Shown here: one piece after another, positions 9,257-17,573 of the stretch
Layout: every line of letters starts with the position of its first letter
Position numbering within the stretch: position 1 is the stretch's first letter
Assembly: GCA_964525565.1 (NCBI GenBank)
Contig: CAZGHI010000001.1
Coordinates: 1-64,000 of the forward strand
Direction of reading: 5' to 3'
DNA from: OLB6 sp964525565
GTDB lineage: Bacteria; Bacteroidota; Ignavibacteria; Kapaibacteriales; Kapaibacteriaceae
DNA: 64,000 nt
The notes under the pieces: generated by a model
The model's input: the letters and a program-made list of their open reading frames with translations, nothing else
Told to the model about the DNA's origin: nothing
Database searches by the model: none
Position numbers and translations under genes: made by a program

Positions 9257-10522
9257 CTAGTGTTTAACGAGGATTTTGGTGGTTGTGAAGGACACTCCGT
9301 TCCACGCGTGACACAGGTAAAGTCCGGTTGGCCAGTGCACCGTTTCGAATTGAATCACATGCTGTCCGATGTCCACGTATCCGAGATCGTACCGTGCCAC
9401 TAGGAGGCCTCTTTGGTCGTAAACCATGGCGGTGGAAGGTCCGGCAGACACCACTGGTACTTGGACTAATGTAACGTCATGTGAAGGCGTGGGAACAGCT
9501 ACAGGCATGTCTTCTAGTGCTTCACGCTCTGTGGATGAGCTAACTGACGTGGTCTTGAGGTCGCAGTCAACAACGATCTCCTTTCGGAGTAGCGAATCAC
9601 CATCGAGGTAAACCAGTCGAATCGTGCGCTTGCGCTGTCCTAAATCACATGGCCGCAATGGGAAATATAGGCGACAACAATCTTCTGTCTGAAGCGAAGT
9701 TGCCATTTCTGTGTAAACGTTGTTAAGCTCGTTTCCTGTGTGCACTTCATACAGGCGCCCGCGTGGTGCAGCCCCAACAAACCGCCTCATCACTTCCATG
9801 CCATATTGCTCTTCTTGTGACTGTGCAAATCCAAGCGCAATCAGATACAGGGGTACATTCGAAGCGCGAATTGCGTCGATAACGGGTTGTTCTTCCAAAG
9901 GGGGTTGATTGTTCAAGCCATCCGTAAGGGCGATCAAAACGCGACCTGGTCGTGGATTAGATGCCGTCTTCTGTAAGCCCCTTATCAAAGCAGCATGTAG
10001 AGATGTGTATTCTAACGGTTGTAACGCATCAATGGCCTTGCCGATCCTCGCCGTATCTGCAGTCCAATCATGGCTAAGAACTACCTCCGTTGAGAAGGTG
10101 AGCAGAAACAGACTGTCGCCCTCCTTTAACGTGCGCATGAAGTTGTGGAGCGTCAGTTTTACTGCATCAAGTCGAGTAACCTGCCGACCGTCATAGTCAA
10201 CAGGCTCCTGCATGCTGCCGGAAACATCAATTACGAGGCCGATGGACAGGGGATTGGTCCGTCCGGAATCGCACACCAACGAATCAGGACAGATGAAGCG
10301 GCCATTGTCGATGATTCCGATCTGATCTTGGCTTATCAAGATGTTCCGCCGACCATCGACTGCCACGGTATCACGTTGAAAGATCCCTGCGTCTACACGG
10401 ATACCGACTGTTTGCCCATTGACCACAACAGGCTTAACGTCGCAGATGTTGATATCCTTTTCGACAATCTCCTCGATAGTAACAATCAGTTCACCGCAAT
10501 TATCCTCGTAGCGCGGGATCAC
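9257..10522 (-). CDS. VWA-domain T9SS protein, C-terminal piece
   Basis: This piece contains a von Willebrand factor A domain with all metal-site motifs: DVSGSM, the threonine of LEYTSLHAAL and ALTDGLNN. A short linker and a T9SS type-A tail (MVYDQRGLLVARYDLG, then WPTGLYLCHAWNG, ending ILVKH) follow. It has no signal peptide of its own. It is in the same frame as the fragment at 10541-11062, separated only by a TAA at 10541-10543 and six sense codons, so the two were one gene of about 600 codons. The GTG at 10522 has a GGAAGA just upstream and could allow re-initiation, but without a signal the product would stay in the cytoplasm. Either the gene is inactivated or the TAA is an assembly error. 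Confidence 0.75.
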   Translation of the reverse strand: MIPRYEDNCGELIVTIEEIVEKDINICDVKPVVVNGQTVGIRVDAGIFQRDTVAVDGRRNILISQDQIGIIDNGRFICPDSLVCDSGRTNPLSIGLVIDVSGSMQEPVDYDGRQVTRLDAVKLTLHNFMRTLKEGDSLFLLTFSTEVVLSHDWTADTARIGKAIDALQPLEYTSLHAALIRGLQKTASNPRPGRVLIALTDGLNNQPPLEEQPVIDAIRASNVPLYLIALGFAQSQEEQYGMEVMRRFVGAAPRGRLYEVHTGNELNNVYTEMATSLQTEDCCRLYFPLRPCDLGQRKRTIRLVYLDGDSLLRKEIVVDCDLKTTSVSSSTEREALEDMPVAVPTPSHDVTLVQVPVVSAGPSTAMVYDQRGLLVARYDLGYVDIGQHVIQFETVHWPTGLYLCHAWNGVSFTTTKILVKH

Positions 10523-10540
10523 TCTTCCAAGCGCAACATT

Positions 10541-11062
10541 TTAGGTTGAGTCGAGGATTTGAAACCGAAACCGATCACCCGTCCCTGCACGTTCATGTTG
10601 GTATCGGTGAAGTGTCTTGTCAAGGGGGCTGGCAGCAAGTGGTTCACCATTTACCCGAAAGCCCAAGTATTTACGAAAGCTAATCTCAAACAACGGACTC
10701 AAGCCCATGCCTGCTGGGGGGAAGGCATAGACCGTTGAGTCTCCTACCCAGTGTGGGATCGTAACAAAGGGCTGTCCCAGGATCTCCTTTGGTGGCCAGC
10801 GGAGAGCATCCACCTCTTCCCGTGGGACATCATAGACCCATACAGCATCAACGCCATGGCAGTCGTTGAACTGAGGCCATTGTGAGTATGTGCCTTGTAC
10901 GGTGATGCGGTAACGGGCATCGGCACGAGTGGGAGGTGATTCCATGATATCACCGGAGCGAGCATCAAGTCGGAGTGTTGCAGGAAACTGGGACTTAGCA
11001 GTCGTGTTAGCAACAAGTAGGGCACATACCAGGTACAGCATCGAAGCCCATAACGGTTTCAT
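10541..11062 (-). CDS. VWA-domain T9SS protein, N-terminal piece
   Basis: This is the signal-peptide-bearing first part (MKPLWASMLYLVCALLVANTTAKS) of the VWA protein, starting at an ATG at 11062 behind AAGG. It encodes about 150 residues of beta-rich sequence with no family I can name (for example WVYDVPREEVDALRWPPKE). It ends ILDST at a TAA, after which the same frame continues NVALGRVIPRYEDNCGELIV into the VWA piece. Its neighbour upstream on the same strand, 127 bp away, is the CARF regulator; nothing shows a functional link between them. Confidence 0.65.
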   Translation of the reverse strand: MKPLWASMLYLVCALLVANTTAKSQFPATLRLDARSGDIMESPPTRADARYRITVQGTYSQWPQFNDCHGVDAVWVYDVPREEVDALRWPPKEILGQPFVTIPHWVGDSTVYAFPPAGMGLSPLFEISFRKYLGFRVNGEPLAASPLDKTLHRYQHERAGTGDRFRFQILDST

Positions 11063-11189
11063 GATAACGCCTTACAAGAGGTTGAACTACGTAGTGAAGT
11101 TTGTTCCTTCACAGTTCGAACCTAGGGCGAACGCTACGTCAGAATGGCGCAGAATCAATGCCGTTGGCGTATGGAAACCATTCGGAAAC

Positions 11190-12134
11190 TTATCGCTTGA
11201 CGATCGAGATCTTGGAAGGGGGGAGTGTTACAAAATACTGTCTTGCACTCTTCGGTCCTTCGGCCCTGACGACGAGGTAACGATGTACACGTGGGTCTTT
11301 GACAGTGTCAGTAATCCGCTTGTTGAGCTTCGATATGGTTGATCGAAAGACTGAGGATTCAAAGTCGAGATTTTTCTTACTCATCATGTGTATGTCTTCA
11401 TCCTCTTTCTCGGGAAACGATTCCTCGTGATAGGCAACGATCCTCGTGGAGAAATCACCCCCAACAAACACTCCACGCACTTCCAACATAGCATCCGCCG
11501 AGTTTTGCGATTTGATGGATCTCTCAAGGAAGTACCTGTAGTACGTAAACATCCGGGGCGACAAATTGACGATCTCCTTGCCGATCATGAGTATTCCCTT
11601 GCGGATATATAGCGTTACCGGAGGGATTGCAATAGCCTGAAGATCACTGTTTTCTTCTTCAAGAGCTTGAATTCGTGGCAGGCCAATGCCGAGCTTGACA
11701 TCTCGAATAGTCTTCTTAGAAAGAGCCGGATCAACGGTACGTATGAGTTTGATTGTGGCTTCACCGGATTCTGCCAACAAGATCCAGCAGACTTGCATAG
11801 AAGGCGTGCCCGATGAAATTGCTGCAACTAGAGGCTGACCGGATTCAGACACTTTCGAGACGATCGCTCTCAGCTTCGGATAGATGTCGTTGTGGTCCGT
11901 TGGGTCATTAAGATCCATCGTAACCCTTCGCACCTTTATGTCCGGATTCATGCTGGCAATTGCCTTCTTGACCGCTCCCGCGTAGGCTTGATAGTCGATG
12001 CGGTCATTGTCACCCTCCGTCACGATAAGAGTAACCTCGGCGGGGCGCAATTCGCTCACGGCGGTTAGGATAGGTCCTTTGCGTTCTGGTGCGAGCTGAC
12101 CGTCCGTGGTGCCAACAAATGAGATGAGGTGCAT
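11190..12134 (-). CDS. CARF-domain winged-helix transcriptional regulator
   Basis: The 314-residue protein starts at an ATG at 12134. Residues 1-155 form a Rossmann-like CARF domain of the RtcR kind: MHLISFVGTTDG as first strand and loop, a PILTAVSEL helix, VTLIVTEGDN, and the ligand-loop signature SSGTPSM at 107-113 followed by a helix. In RtcR this domain senses RNA or nucleotide ligands. After a short acidic linker, residues 175-310 look like an OmpR-type winged helix (LYIRKGILMIGKEIVNLSPRM, then FRSTISKLNKRITD and a wing ending in YFVTLP), with an unusual 40-residue insertion in the middle. There is no sigma-54 activator domain. It is divergent from the HEPN-membrane gene with a 94-bp shared control region, so it most likely regulates that operon and itself. 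Confidence 0.75.
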   Translation of the reverse strand: MHLISFVGTTDGQLAPERKGPILTAVSELRPAEVTLIVTEGDNDRIDYQAYAGAVKKAIASMNPDIKVRRVTMDLNDPTDHNDIYPKLRAIVSKVSESGQPLVAAISSGTPSMQVCWILLAESGEATIKLIRTVDPALSKKTIRDVKLGIGLPRIQALEEENSDLQAIAIPPVTLYIRKGILMIGKEIVNLSPRMFTYYRYFLERSIKSQNSADAMLEVRGVFVGGDFSTRIVAYHEESFPEKEDEDIHMMSKKNLDFESSVFRSTISKLNKRITDTVKDPRVHRYLVVRAEGPKSARQYFVTLPPSKISIVKR

Positions 12135-12228
12135 TTCTAGTTCTGTAGATAGCGTGACCAAGCGAATTTCTAATTTACAGCCCAGATGTATGTTGCTTAG
12201 TGGGGGCCACATTGGAGGGATACGTTTA
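12135..12228. promoter_or_regulatory. Divergent control region between CARF regulator and HEPN operon
   Basis: These 94 bases separate the two start codons, so both promoters and the regulator's operator should lie here. A ribosome site GGAGG (about 12215-12219) belongs to the plus-strand gene. I see no clean palindrome or exact promoter consensus. Confidence 0.5.
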
Positions 12229-13509
12229 ATGACGATGGTAGAACTAACACCTATGGACATACTCAGTCGTGTAGTCCACGGGGCCGCTAAGCCATTGGCA
12301 CATTTTCTTGAAGATGCTCTTACTCAATGCATAGGCGCGAACTACATCAGTGTAGTTAATAGGCTTCTACGTCTTGATGGCTCCAACCAGAAGCAGCCCA
12401 ATCCTCCTGTTGATAGTCTCTTTCGCTTAGACTTACTAAGCCTTTTGAAACTGGTTGACCAGTGTTTTTTCCTACCCAAAAACGATACATTTTTGGAGAC
12501 AGAGTGGAAAGAAGAGTTTCGCTCGCTCTTTGGTGTCCCGAAGGGGAGTGAGTCCAATCACAAAACAGCGCAAAACATTCAGAATCTGGTGATCGCAGGA
12601 GTGCGAAAGGCTCGTAATGACGATTATGCACACCTCGAGGCTGGACGTACCGTTTCCGTACGAACGGTGAAGAGTGATCTGCACAAGATTTTGGATCTGT
12701 ACCAGGGTCACCTGTACCACATTGCTGTTAACACCCCCAAAATGTTCTCACTGGAGACCGTGTCGCAGCTTTCAGAGTATGTAGAAGTTGTTGAGTATTA
12801 TTTGCGGTTGCTGGAGAAATCAAGCACTTCGAACACCATAGAAGCCAAGCCTTCTCCCGGGGTGGCATCGAATACTAATGTGCGGTCTCACCCTCGACGG
12901 TTGTACTGGATGGCCGCGCTAACTGGTGTGGCTGCTGCCTTCGTCACGATTGCATACGTGATATGGATTCAACCCGCAAATGAAAGGATCATGTTGATTG
13001 GACTGTGCGGACCAATCGAAGGGCAAGATCAGGCTAAGGTTACGTTGTTGCTTGACAGTCTTGCCCAAGCCAACGATGTATCTACCGTGATGGTACTAAC
13101 AAAAGGTTATGTTGATGCTCTTGTTCTCAATACAAAATCAGATGCCATTGGTTGGATTGACACGTTAGTTCAAAAGACCAAGCACATTCCCAGAGTCGCA
13201 TCGCTTAGCGACTCAAAAGACCTGTTTGACAAAGTTGTCAACAGAGCCACTACGTTGCTGTCCGAGAAAAAAGACCAGATTGTTGTAGTCGGAACGATCG
13301 GTTCCCATGGTTCATGGCTACGTAAGGTTCGAAACTCAAGCGATTCGCGTGACACTGTGCGAATCATTCAATCAGGAAGTGAGAAATTGTGGGAACAAGG
13401 TAAACTTCCGGCCATGCTCTTGGTAGCTCCCGGAAAGTGGACCACTGCGGATTCGGCGATCTATTCGGCATTTGCACAGAGCAATATTGCGGTCAAAAGG
13501 ATTTGGTAA
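12229..13509 (+). CDS. HEPN-like domain membrane protein with periplasmic alpha/beta domain
   Basis: The start is the ATG at 12229 behind GGAGG; 426 residues. The N-terminal 200 residues are helical and carry RKARNDDYAH: R129-N130 and H135 fit the R-x4-6-H catalytic motif of HEPN nucleases, and the surrounding pattern recalls the Swt1-type HEPN group. One membrane helix (residues about 226-248) follows RSHPRR, so by the positive-inside rule the HEPN part is cytoplasmic. The C-terminal 175 residues (IMLIGLCGPIEG, IVVVGTIGSHGSWL, AMLLVAPGKW) look like an alternating alpha/beta domain outside the inner membrane; I cannot name it. Its stop overlaps the start of the lipoprotein gene. The layout suggests a signal across the membrane controlling an RNase, which is inference. 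Confidence 0.65.
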   Translation: MTMVELTPMDILSRVVHGAAKPLAHFLEDALTQCIGANYISVVNRLLRLDGSNQKQPNPPVDSLFRLDLLSLLKLVDQCFFLPKNDTFLETEWKEEFRSLFGVPKGSESNHKTAQNIQNLVIAGVRKARNDDYAHLEAGRTVSVRTVKSDLHKILDLYQGHLYHIAVNTPKMFSLETVSQLSEYVEVVEYYLRLLEKSSTSNTIEAKPSPGVASNTNVRSHPRRLYWMAALTGVAAAFVTIAYVIWIQPANERIMLIGLCGPIEGQDQAKVTLLLDSLAQANDVSTVMVLTKGYVDALVLNTKSDAIGWIDTLVQKTKHIPRVASLSDSKDLFDKVVNRATTLLSEKKDQIVVVGTIGSHGSWLRKVRNSSDSRDTVRIIQSGSEKLWEQGKLPAMLLVAPGKWTTADSAIYSAFAQSNIAVKRIW

Positions 13510-14159
13510 TGAAGTACGAGATTATAGCATGGCTCATATTCTCAGTCATCGCGTCATCCTGTTCAACATGCGTTGACGGACCTGCACTTTACGTGAGAGG
13601 GGAAGTGGACGCCATGCTCGATGAAAACGGCACATTTGTAAAGTATACTGGGAAGAAACGTCCAACGAGAGAACTTCAACTACCAAGTTCATCGGACACC
13701 TTGCCGGTTGCTTCGTTTGAACCATTTCGTTTGCGGATTCCGGAGACGCTTGACCTTGGTACTCGGTCACTAAAAATCGAGTCAGTTAACGATGTTCAGA
13801 CTGGCCTGAAAGACAAAGGGGATCGATTATTTAGAATATCACTAGTGGATGCATGTCAGCCTGTTATTGAATTGAACGACAGTTGCCAGACCATCAATTG
13901 GTACAACCCATTCCGATTGCCCCAGATCTTTGTTAAGAATGGCAGAATGGAGCAGGTTATTGCCACTCCGCTGATTGTAAATAAATCTATGGTCGGATAT
14001 GAGATTCGTTTAGGTGATAAACAGGTGTGTGGATGCCCGTCCAAAGCGCTCGGCCCGTGGAAGGCATACTATCAAGGTAAAGTCCACACCTTAAAGCCCA
14101 TTCGTAGCACGAAGGAGCAGCCAGCGGTTCCTGAATTTCTGTTGACAGCAAAAGATTAG
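13509..14159 (+). CDS. Lipoprotein of unknown function, coupled to HEPN protein
   Basis: The ATG at 13509 overlaps the stop of the preceding gene (TAATG), so translation is coupled and the two products are probably made in fixed ratio. The N-terminus MKYEIIAWLIFSVIASSC is a lipoprotein signal with the modified cysteine at residue 18, followed by CVDGP. The mature part is about 200 residues, rich in predicted strands, with further cysteines (DACQP, DSCQT, CGCPSKA) that may form disulfides. No family is recognised. By context it may be the outer-membrane or periplasmic partner that touches the external domain of the HEPN membrane protein. Confidence 0.65.
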   Translation: MKYEIIAWLIFSVIASSCSTCVDGPALYVRGEVDAMLDENGTFVKYTGKKRPTRELQLPSSSDTLPVASFEPFRLRIPETLDLGTRSLKIESVNDVQTGLKDKGDRLFRISLVDACQPVIELNDSCQTINWYNPFRLPQIFVKNGRMEQVIATPLIVNKSMVGYEIRLGDKQVCGCPSKALGPWKAYYQGKVHTLKPIRSTKEQPAVPEFLLTAKD

Positions 14160-14198
14160 AGTAGATATCCCCTAAAACTACCAACTAAGGTTTCGCCT

Positions 14199-14238
14199 AA
14201 AAAAACGAAACCCCTGCATCTCTGTAATACAGGGGTTT
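14199..14238 (-). terminator. Terminator of the initiator tRNA
   Basis: A 9-bp stem (14208-14216 with 14230-14238) is followed on the minus strand by CG and seven T (14199-14205), directly downstream of the tRNA. The lipoprotein gene on the plus strand ends 40 bases away, and no equivalent T-run serves it. Confidence 0.75.
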
Positions 14239-14251
14239 GCGTGCTACGTTG

Positions 14252-14324
<73 letters not shown>

Positions 14325-14511
14325 ATGTGAGTCACAAGTATAAGCGTTTTAGCGCAAACGCCCAAAACAGAGAAGCAAGCGCGTGGACTTGCTGTGTGGT
14401 ACATCAGATAAATGATTTTTGATCGGCAGTCCTATAACTACGTCTCTTGCTCTTCGGTTGCCGGACTTCAAAACCGTAACATTACACCATCATTACCACA
14501 CTGATGTGGAC

Positions 14512-14519
14512 TATTTTTG
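14512..14519 (+). promoter_or_regulatory. TAnnTTTG-type -7 element upstream of pheT
   Basis: TATTTTTG lies 29 bases before the pheT start and matches the Bacteroidota -7 consensus. No convincing -33 TTTG is seen at the usual distance. Confidence 0.3.
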
Positions 14520-14548
14520 CGGTTTATCACTGATGAATACAATTTGCG

Positions 14549-17092
14549 ATGAAGATTTCGCATGCGTGGTTGGAGGAATTTTTAACGCTCGATCCAGAGG
14601 TATGGACGCCCCAACGAATTGCCACAGTTCTTACAGACCTGGGTTTGGAAGTTGATCATGTTTACGATCCAAACACAACGTATCATAGGATAGTGATTGG
14701 AATTGTTACCGAATGTGCACGACATCCAAAGGCCGATAAGCTGTCTGTTTGTGCGGTTGATGTAGGAGAGAGCGAAACACGAACGATTGTTTGCGGGGCG
14801 CCGAATGTGCAAGCAGGACAAAGCGTGGTTGTCGCACTCGATGGCGCCGTTATTCCCAATGGTGCTTTTGAGATTAGTAAACGAATACTTCGCGGTGTTG
14901 AGAGCAATGGGATGATCTGCTCGGCATCTGAGTTGAACCTTGGGGATGATGCTGGCGGTATAATGGTTCTTCGCGGTCCGAACGTTAATGTTGATGTGCC
15001 TGATAACGCAACCCTGGAACCCGGTACGCCGCTTCCTCAATCACTACGAATGAGTGTTGTTTATGACGTTGCCATTACACCAAACCGCGCAGACTGCCTC
15101 AGTCATATTGGTATAGCCCGCGAGTTGTATGCATACGGAGTAGTGCATGGTTTCCCGATAGAGCAGCGCTCATTGTTGACTACATACGAATATCAACCGA
15201 CATCAACCGATTCTGAGTCGTTTTGCAATGTGCGTGTACAGGATGCTGAATTGGCTCCGCTGTATGCAATACAAAGGATTCGAGGTGTTACCATCAGGCA
15301 ATCTCCGGATTGGCTTCAGAGCCGACTGCGCGATGTCGGTCTCCGTCCGCGAAACATTGTTGTAGATGTAACTAATTATGTGAACATGGAGCTGGGACAA
15401 CCGCTACATGCATTTGATTCCTCTAAACTTCGTGATGATTCCGGACAAGGGGGTAAAGAGACTCCTTGCATTGTTGTTCGCAAAGCAGGAATAACACAAT
15501 CGTTTACAACACTCGATGGCAAGGTGCGGAATCTTGATCCTGACATGCTCATGATTTGTGATGCCATCGGACCTATTGCAATTGCAGGAGTGATGGGTGG
15601 ATCGAACAGCGATGTTGACAGCGATACATCCGACGTCTGCATTGAAAGTGCGTGGTTCCAACCCCGATCTATACGTCGAACTGCAAAAGCGCTAGGACTG
15701 AGCACAGATGCAAGCTACCGTTTTGAGCGAGGTGTAGATCATGACGGCGTACTTCGAGCTCTTCAGCGTGCAACGCAATTAATCTGTTCGCTTGCAGGAG
15801 GTGAAGCTTGCGCACCCGTAATCGTGGATCAACGGAAGCGAAACATACAAACCATTGTTTGTAGGTTTCAGGTGTTGCGTGATATCAACGGTATTACAAC
15901 CAGTAACGAGGCGATTGCAACAATACTTACAAGCCTAGGCTTTGATGTAACCTCGGTAACCGATACACAGTGTCATGTTACCCCCCCCTCTTGGCGAGTT
16001 GATATTGAATCTGAGATTGACTGCGCCGAAGAGATTATGCGAATGGTTGGGGTGAATAACATACCGGAGGCTACTCATGCACCGGTTCTGCTGATACCTT
16101 CTTCGCTGCCACCAACGGTACAAACTGCTTACGGCTGGGACGGACGCAGAAAACGAAACGAGCTACGCCTGCTGCTGCGTGCCAGAGGGTATTCAGAGGC
16201 AATGAATATGGTGCTCACAAGTCCGGACCACACACGATTCCAAAAACCGGACTGCGTAGAGCAAGGCATCATACATCAGCCGGTTGTTGTGCGCAACCCA
16301 TTAGGTGTAGAGTACTCTCATCTTCGCACGTCACTGTTGCCCGGTTTGCTTACCAACGTTGCATTTAATCGCAATCACGGGGCACCAACGGTACGGTTGA
16401 TGGAGTTCGGCAGCGTGTTCAGCATTAGTTCTAGTCAGGCCACTGGTGTAGAACAAACAGAGTCTCTGGCACTCGTGATATGTGGTTCCGATGAAGAGCA
16501 TTGGAGCAGGTCGGACAGAGCACTGGATCTGTACGACGTAATGGGCGATCTTCAGTTGGTGCTCGGGTTGGAATCACACAATACCCAAAGCCCCTTTCAT
16601 GTTAAAAACAACGAAGATGAGGGTATCCTGAGTAAAAATGCCGCCATTTTGTCGGCCCAAGGTAGGATAGTGGGTTTTGTTGGACAAATCGTGCCTGAGA
16701 TTGCTGCTGAGTTTGGTATCGAGCAGCCAGTTTTTGTTTCCGAGGTCAACCTAGACTCTGCCGTAGGCCATTGCTTGCAAGCCAGTGTATATCAACCGGT
16801 TAGCCAGTTTCCTCAGGTTAGGAGAGACGTGGCTTTTATCGTTGATGAAAAAATATCTGCTGGAGAAATCATTTCAGTTGTCGACCAAGTGGCCGGTGAT
16901 TTGTATTTTGGAGCATCTGTTTTCGATGTGTTTGTGGACAAGGAACGTTTCGGAAGCGGAAAGAAGAGTGTAGGGATTGCCATTCGATTAGGAAGGCACG
17001 ACCGAACACTCGTAGAATCGGAGGTTGATCAGGTGATTTCATCTGTTATCAGCACCGTTCGTGATCGGTTAGGGGCCACTGTTCGGGTATAG
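14549..17092 (+). CDS. pheT: Phenylalanine--tRNA ligase beta subunit
   Basis: The 847-residue length fits PheT, the structural and editing subunit that joins PheS to charge tRNA-Phe. The N-terminus MKISHAWLEEFL is typical. The EMAP/OB-type tRNA-binding domain covers about residues 40-150, the B3/B4 editing domain about 210-390, B5 about 400-475 (QVLRDINGI, then ILTSLGFDV), a catalytic-like core, and the ferredoxin-fold anticodon-binding domain the last 95 residues (YQPVSQFPQVRRDVAFIVDE). pheS is not in the window. The gene leads into two coiled-coil genes and zapA with very short gaps, so it probably heads an operon. Confidence 0.96.
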   Translation: MKISHAWLEEFLTLDPEVWTPQRIATVLTDLGLEVDHVYDPNTTYHRIVIGIVTECARHPKADKLSVCAVDVGESETRTIVCGAPNVQAGQSVVVALDGAVIPNGAFEISKRILRGVESNGMICSASELNLGDDAGGIMVLRGPNVNVDVPDNATLEPGTPLPQSLRMSVVYDVAITPNRADCLSHIGIARELYAYGVVHGFPIEQRSLLTTYEYQPTSTDSESFCNVRVQDAELAPLYAIQRIRGVTIRQSPDWLQSRLRDVGLRPRNIVVDVTNYVNMELGQPLHAFDSSKLRDDSGQGGKETPCIVVRKAGITQSFTTLDGKVRNLDPDMLMICDAIGPIAIAGVMGGSNSDVDSDTSDVCIESAWFQPRSIRRTAKALGLSTDASYRFERGVDHDGVLRALQRATQLICSLAGGEACAPVIVDQRKRNIQTIVCRFQVLRDINGITTSNEAIATILTSLGFDVTSVTDTQCHVTPPSWRVDIESEIDCAEEIMRMVGVNNIPEATHAPVLLIPSSLPPTVQTAYGWDGRRKRNELRLLLRARGYSEAMNMVLTSPDHTRFQKPDCVEQGIIHQPVVVRNPLGVEYSHLRTSLLPGLLTNVAFNRNHGAPTVRLMEFGSVFSISSSQATGVEQTESLALVICGSDEEHWSRSDRALDLYDVMGDLQLVLGLESHNTQSPFHVKNNEDEGILSKNAAILSAQGRIVGFVGQIVPEIAAEFGIEQPVFVSEVNLDSAVGHCLQASVYQPVSQFPQVRRDVAFIVDEKISAGEIISVVDQVAGDLYFGASVFDVFVDKERFGSGKKSVGIAIRLGRHDRTLVESEVDQVISSVISTVRDRLGATVRV

Positions 17093-17099
17093 GGAAATC

Positions 17100-17573
17100 A
17101 TGTCCAAACAATCTAGTCATGAGCAGACACCGCTGCGTGCTGTAACCACGGACCGGGAGGTTAGGGAAACGGACAGCACCTGGACGGATGGTTTTACGGA
17201 CGGCAACTCCGTTCAGCAGATTTGGGAAATTGTTCGCAAGAGCACAGATGTAATTGCAAGCTTACGTGAAGAGAATGCCATACTGCGTAGTGAGCTGGCA
17301 GCCATACGGAAGAGCGAACAGGTAATGCAGGAAAGAGTTCAGGGTTTTTTGTCGAGAATTGAGCAACTGGAAAAAGCTCCCATGCGTGCCGTAAATCCGA
17401 TACCATCTCCCGGTGTTGACAGGGTTGAAGATCGGGAAAAGAGTCCAAGTCGGTATTCATCAAAATCGAAAATCACCATCACGATTGAGGATAATGAAGC
17501 GGCCGGTGCTCAGGCAAGAATTAACGAAGCGGTACATAGGCTGATTGACGAAATCAGGAAAGAACTACGTTGA
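17100..17573 (+). CDS. Small coiled-coil protein (paralogue 1)
   Basis: The 157-residue protein starts 8 bases after pheT. The middle (about residues 38-95) is a leucine-rich heptad coiled coil (IWEIVRKSTDVIASLREENA, then LAAIRKSEQVMQERV). The C-terminus adds GVDRVEDREKS, a short strand region (KITITIED) and a helix. No known enzyme domain is present. The next gene shares the coil and the GVDRVED motif, so the two are tandem duplicates. Genes between pheT and zapA suggest a role near the divisome, but this is only context. Confidence 0.7.
   Translation: MSKQSSHEQTPLRAVTTDREVRETDSTWTDGFTDGNSVQQIWEIVRKSTDVIASLREENAILRSELAAIRKSEQVMQERVQGFLSRIEQLEKAPMRAVNPIPSPGVDRVEDREKSPSRYSSKSKITITIEDNEAAGAQARINEAVHRLIDEIRKELR

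Noticed and set aside
10541..10543. In-frame TAA as evidence for stop-codon reassignment or readthrough
   Set aside because: Other well-supported genes in the window end in TAA (for example at 1963, 21723 and 62909), and no recoding signal is visible; nonsense change or sequence error is simpler.
12106..12260. Overlap of the CARF and HEPN genes at their 5' ends if the longest frames are used
   Set aside because: The CARF fold starts at the ATG at 12134 and the HEPN gene has its ribosome site before 12229; the longer frames overlap only through unsupported extensions.
11190..14159. Type III CRISPR accessory locus
   Set aside because: CARF and HEPN features are present, but no repeat array, Cas10 or other cas gene occurs anywhere in the window.
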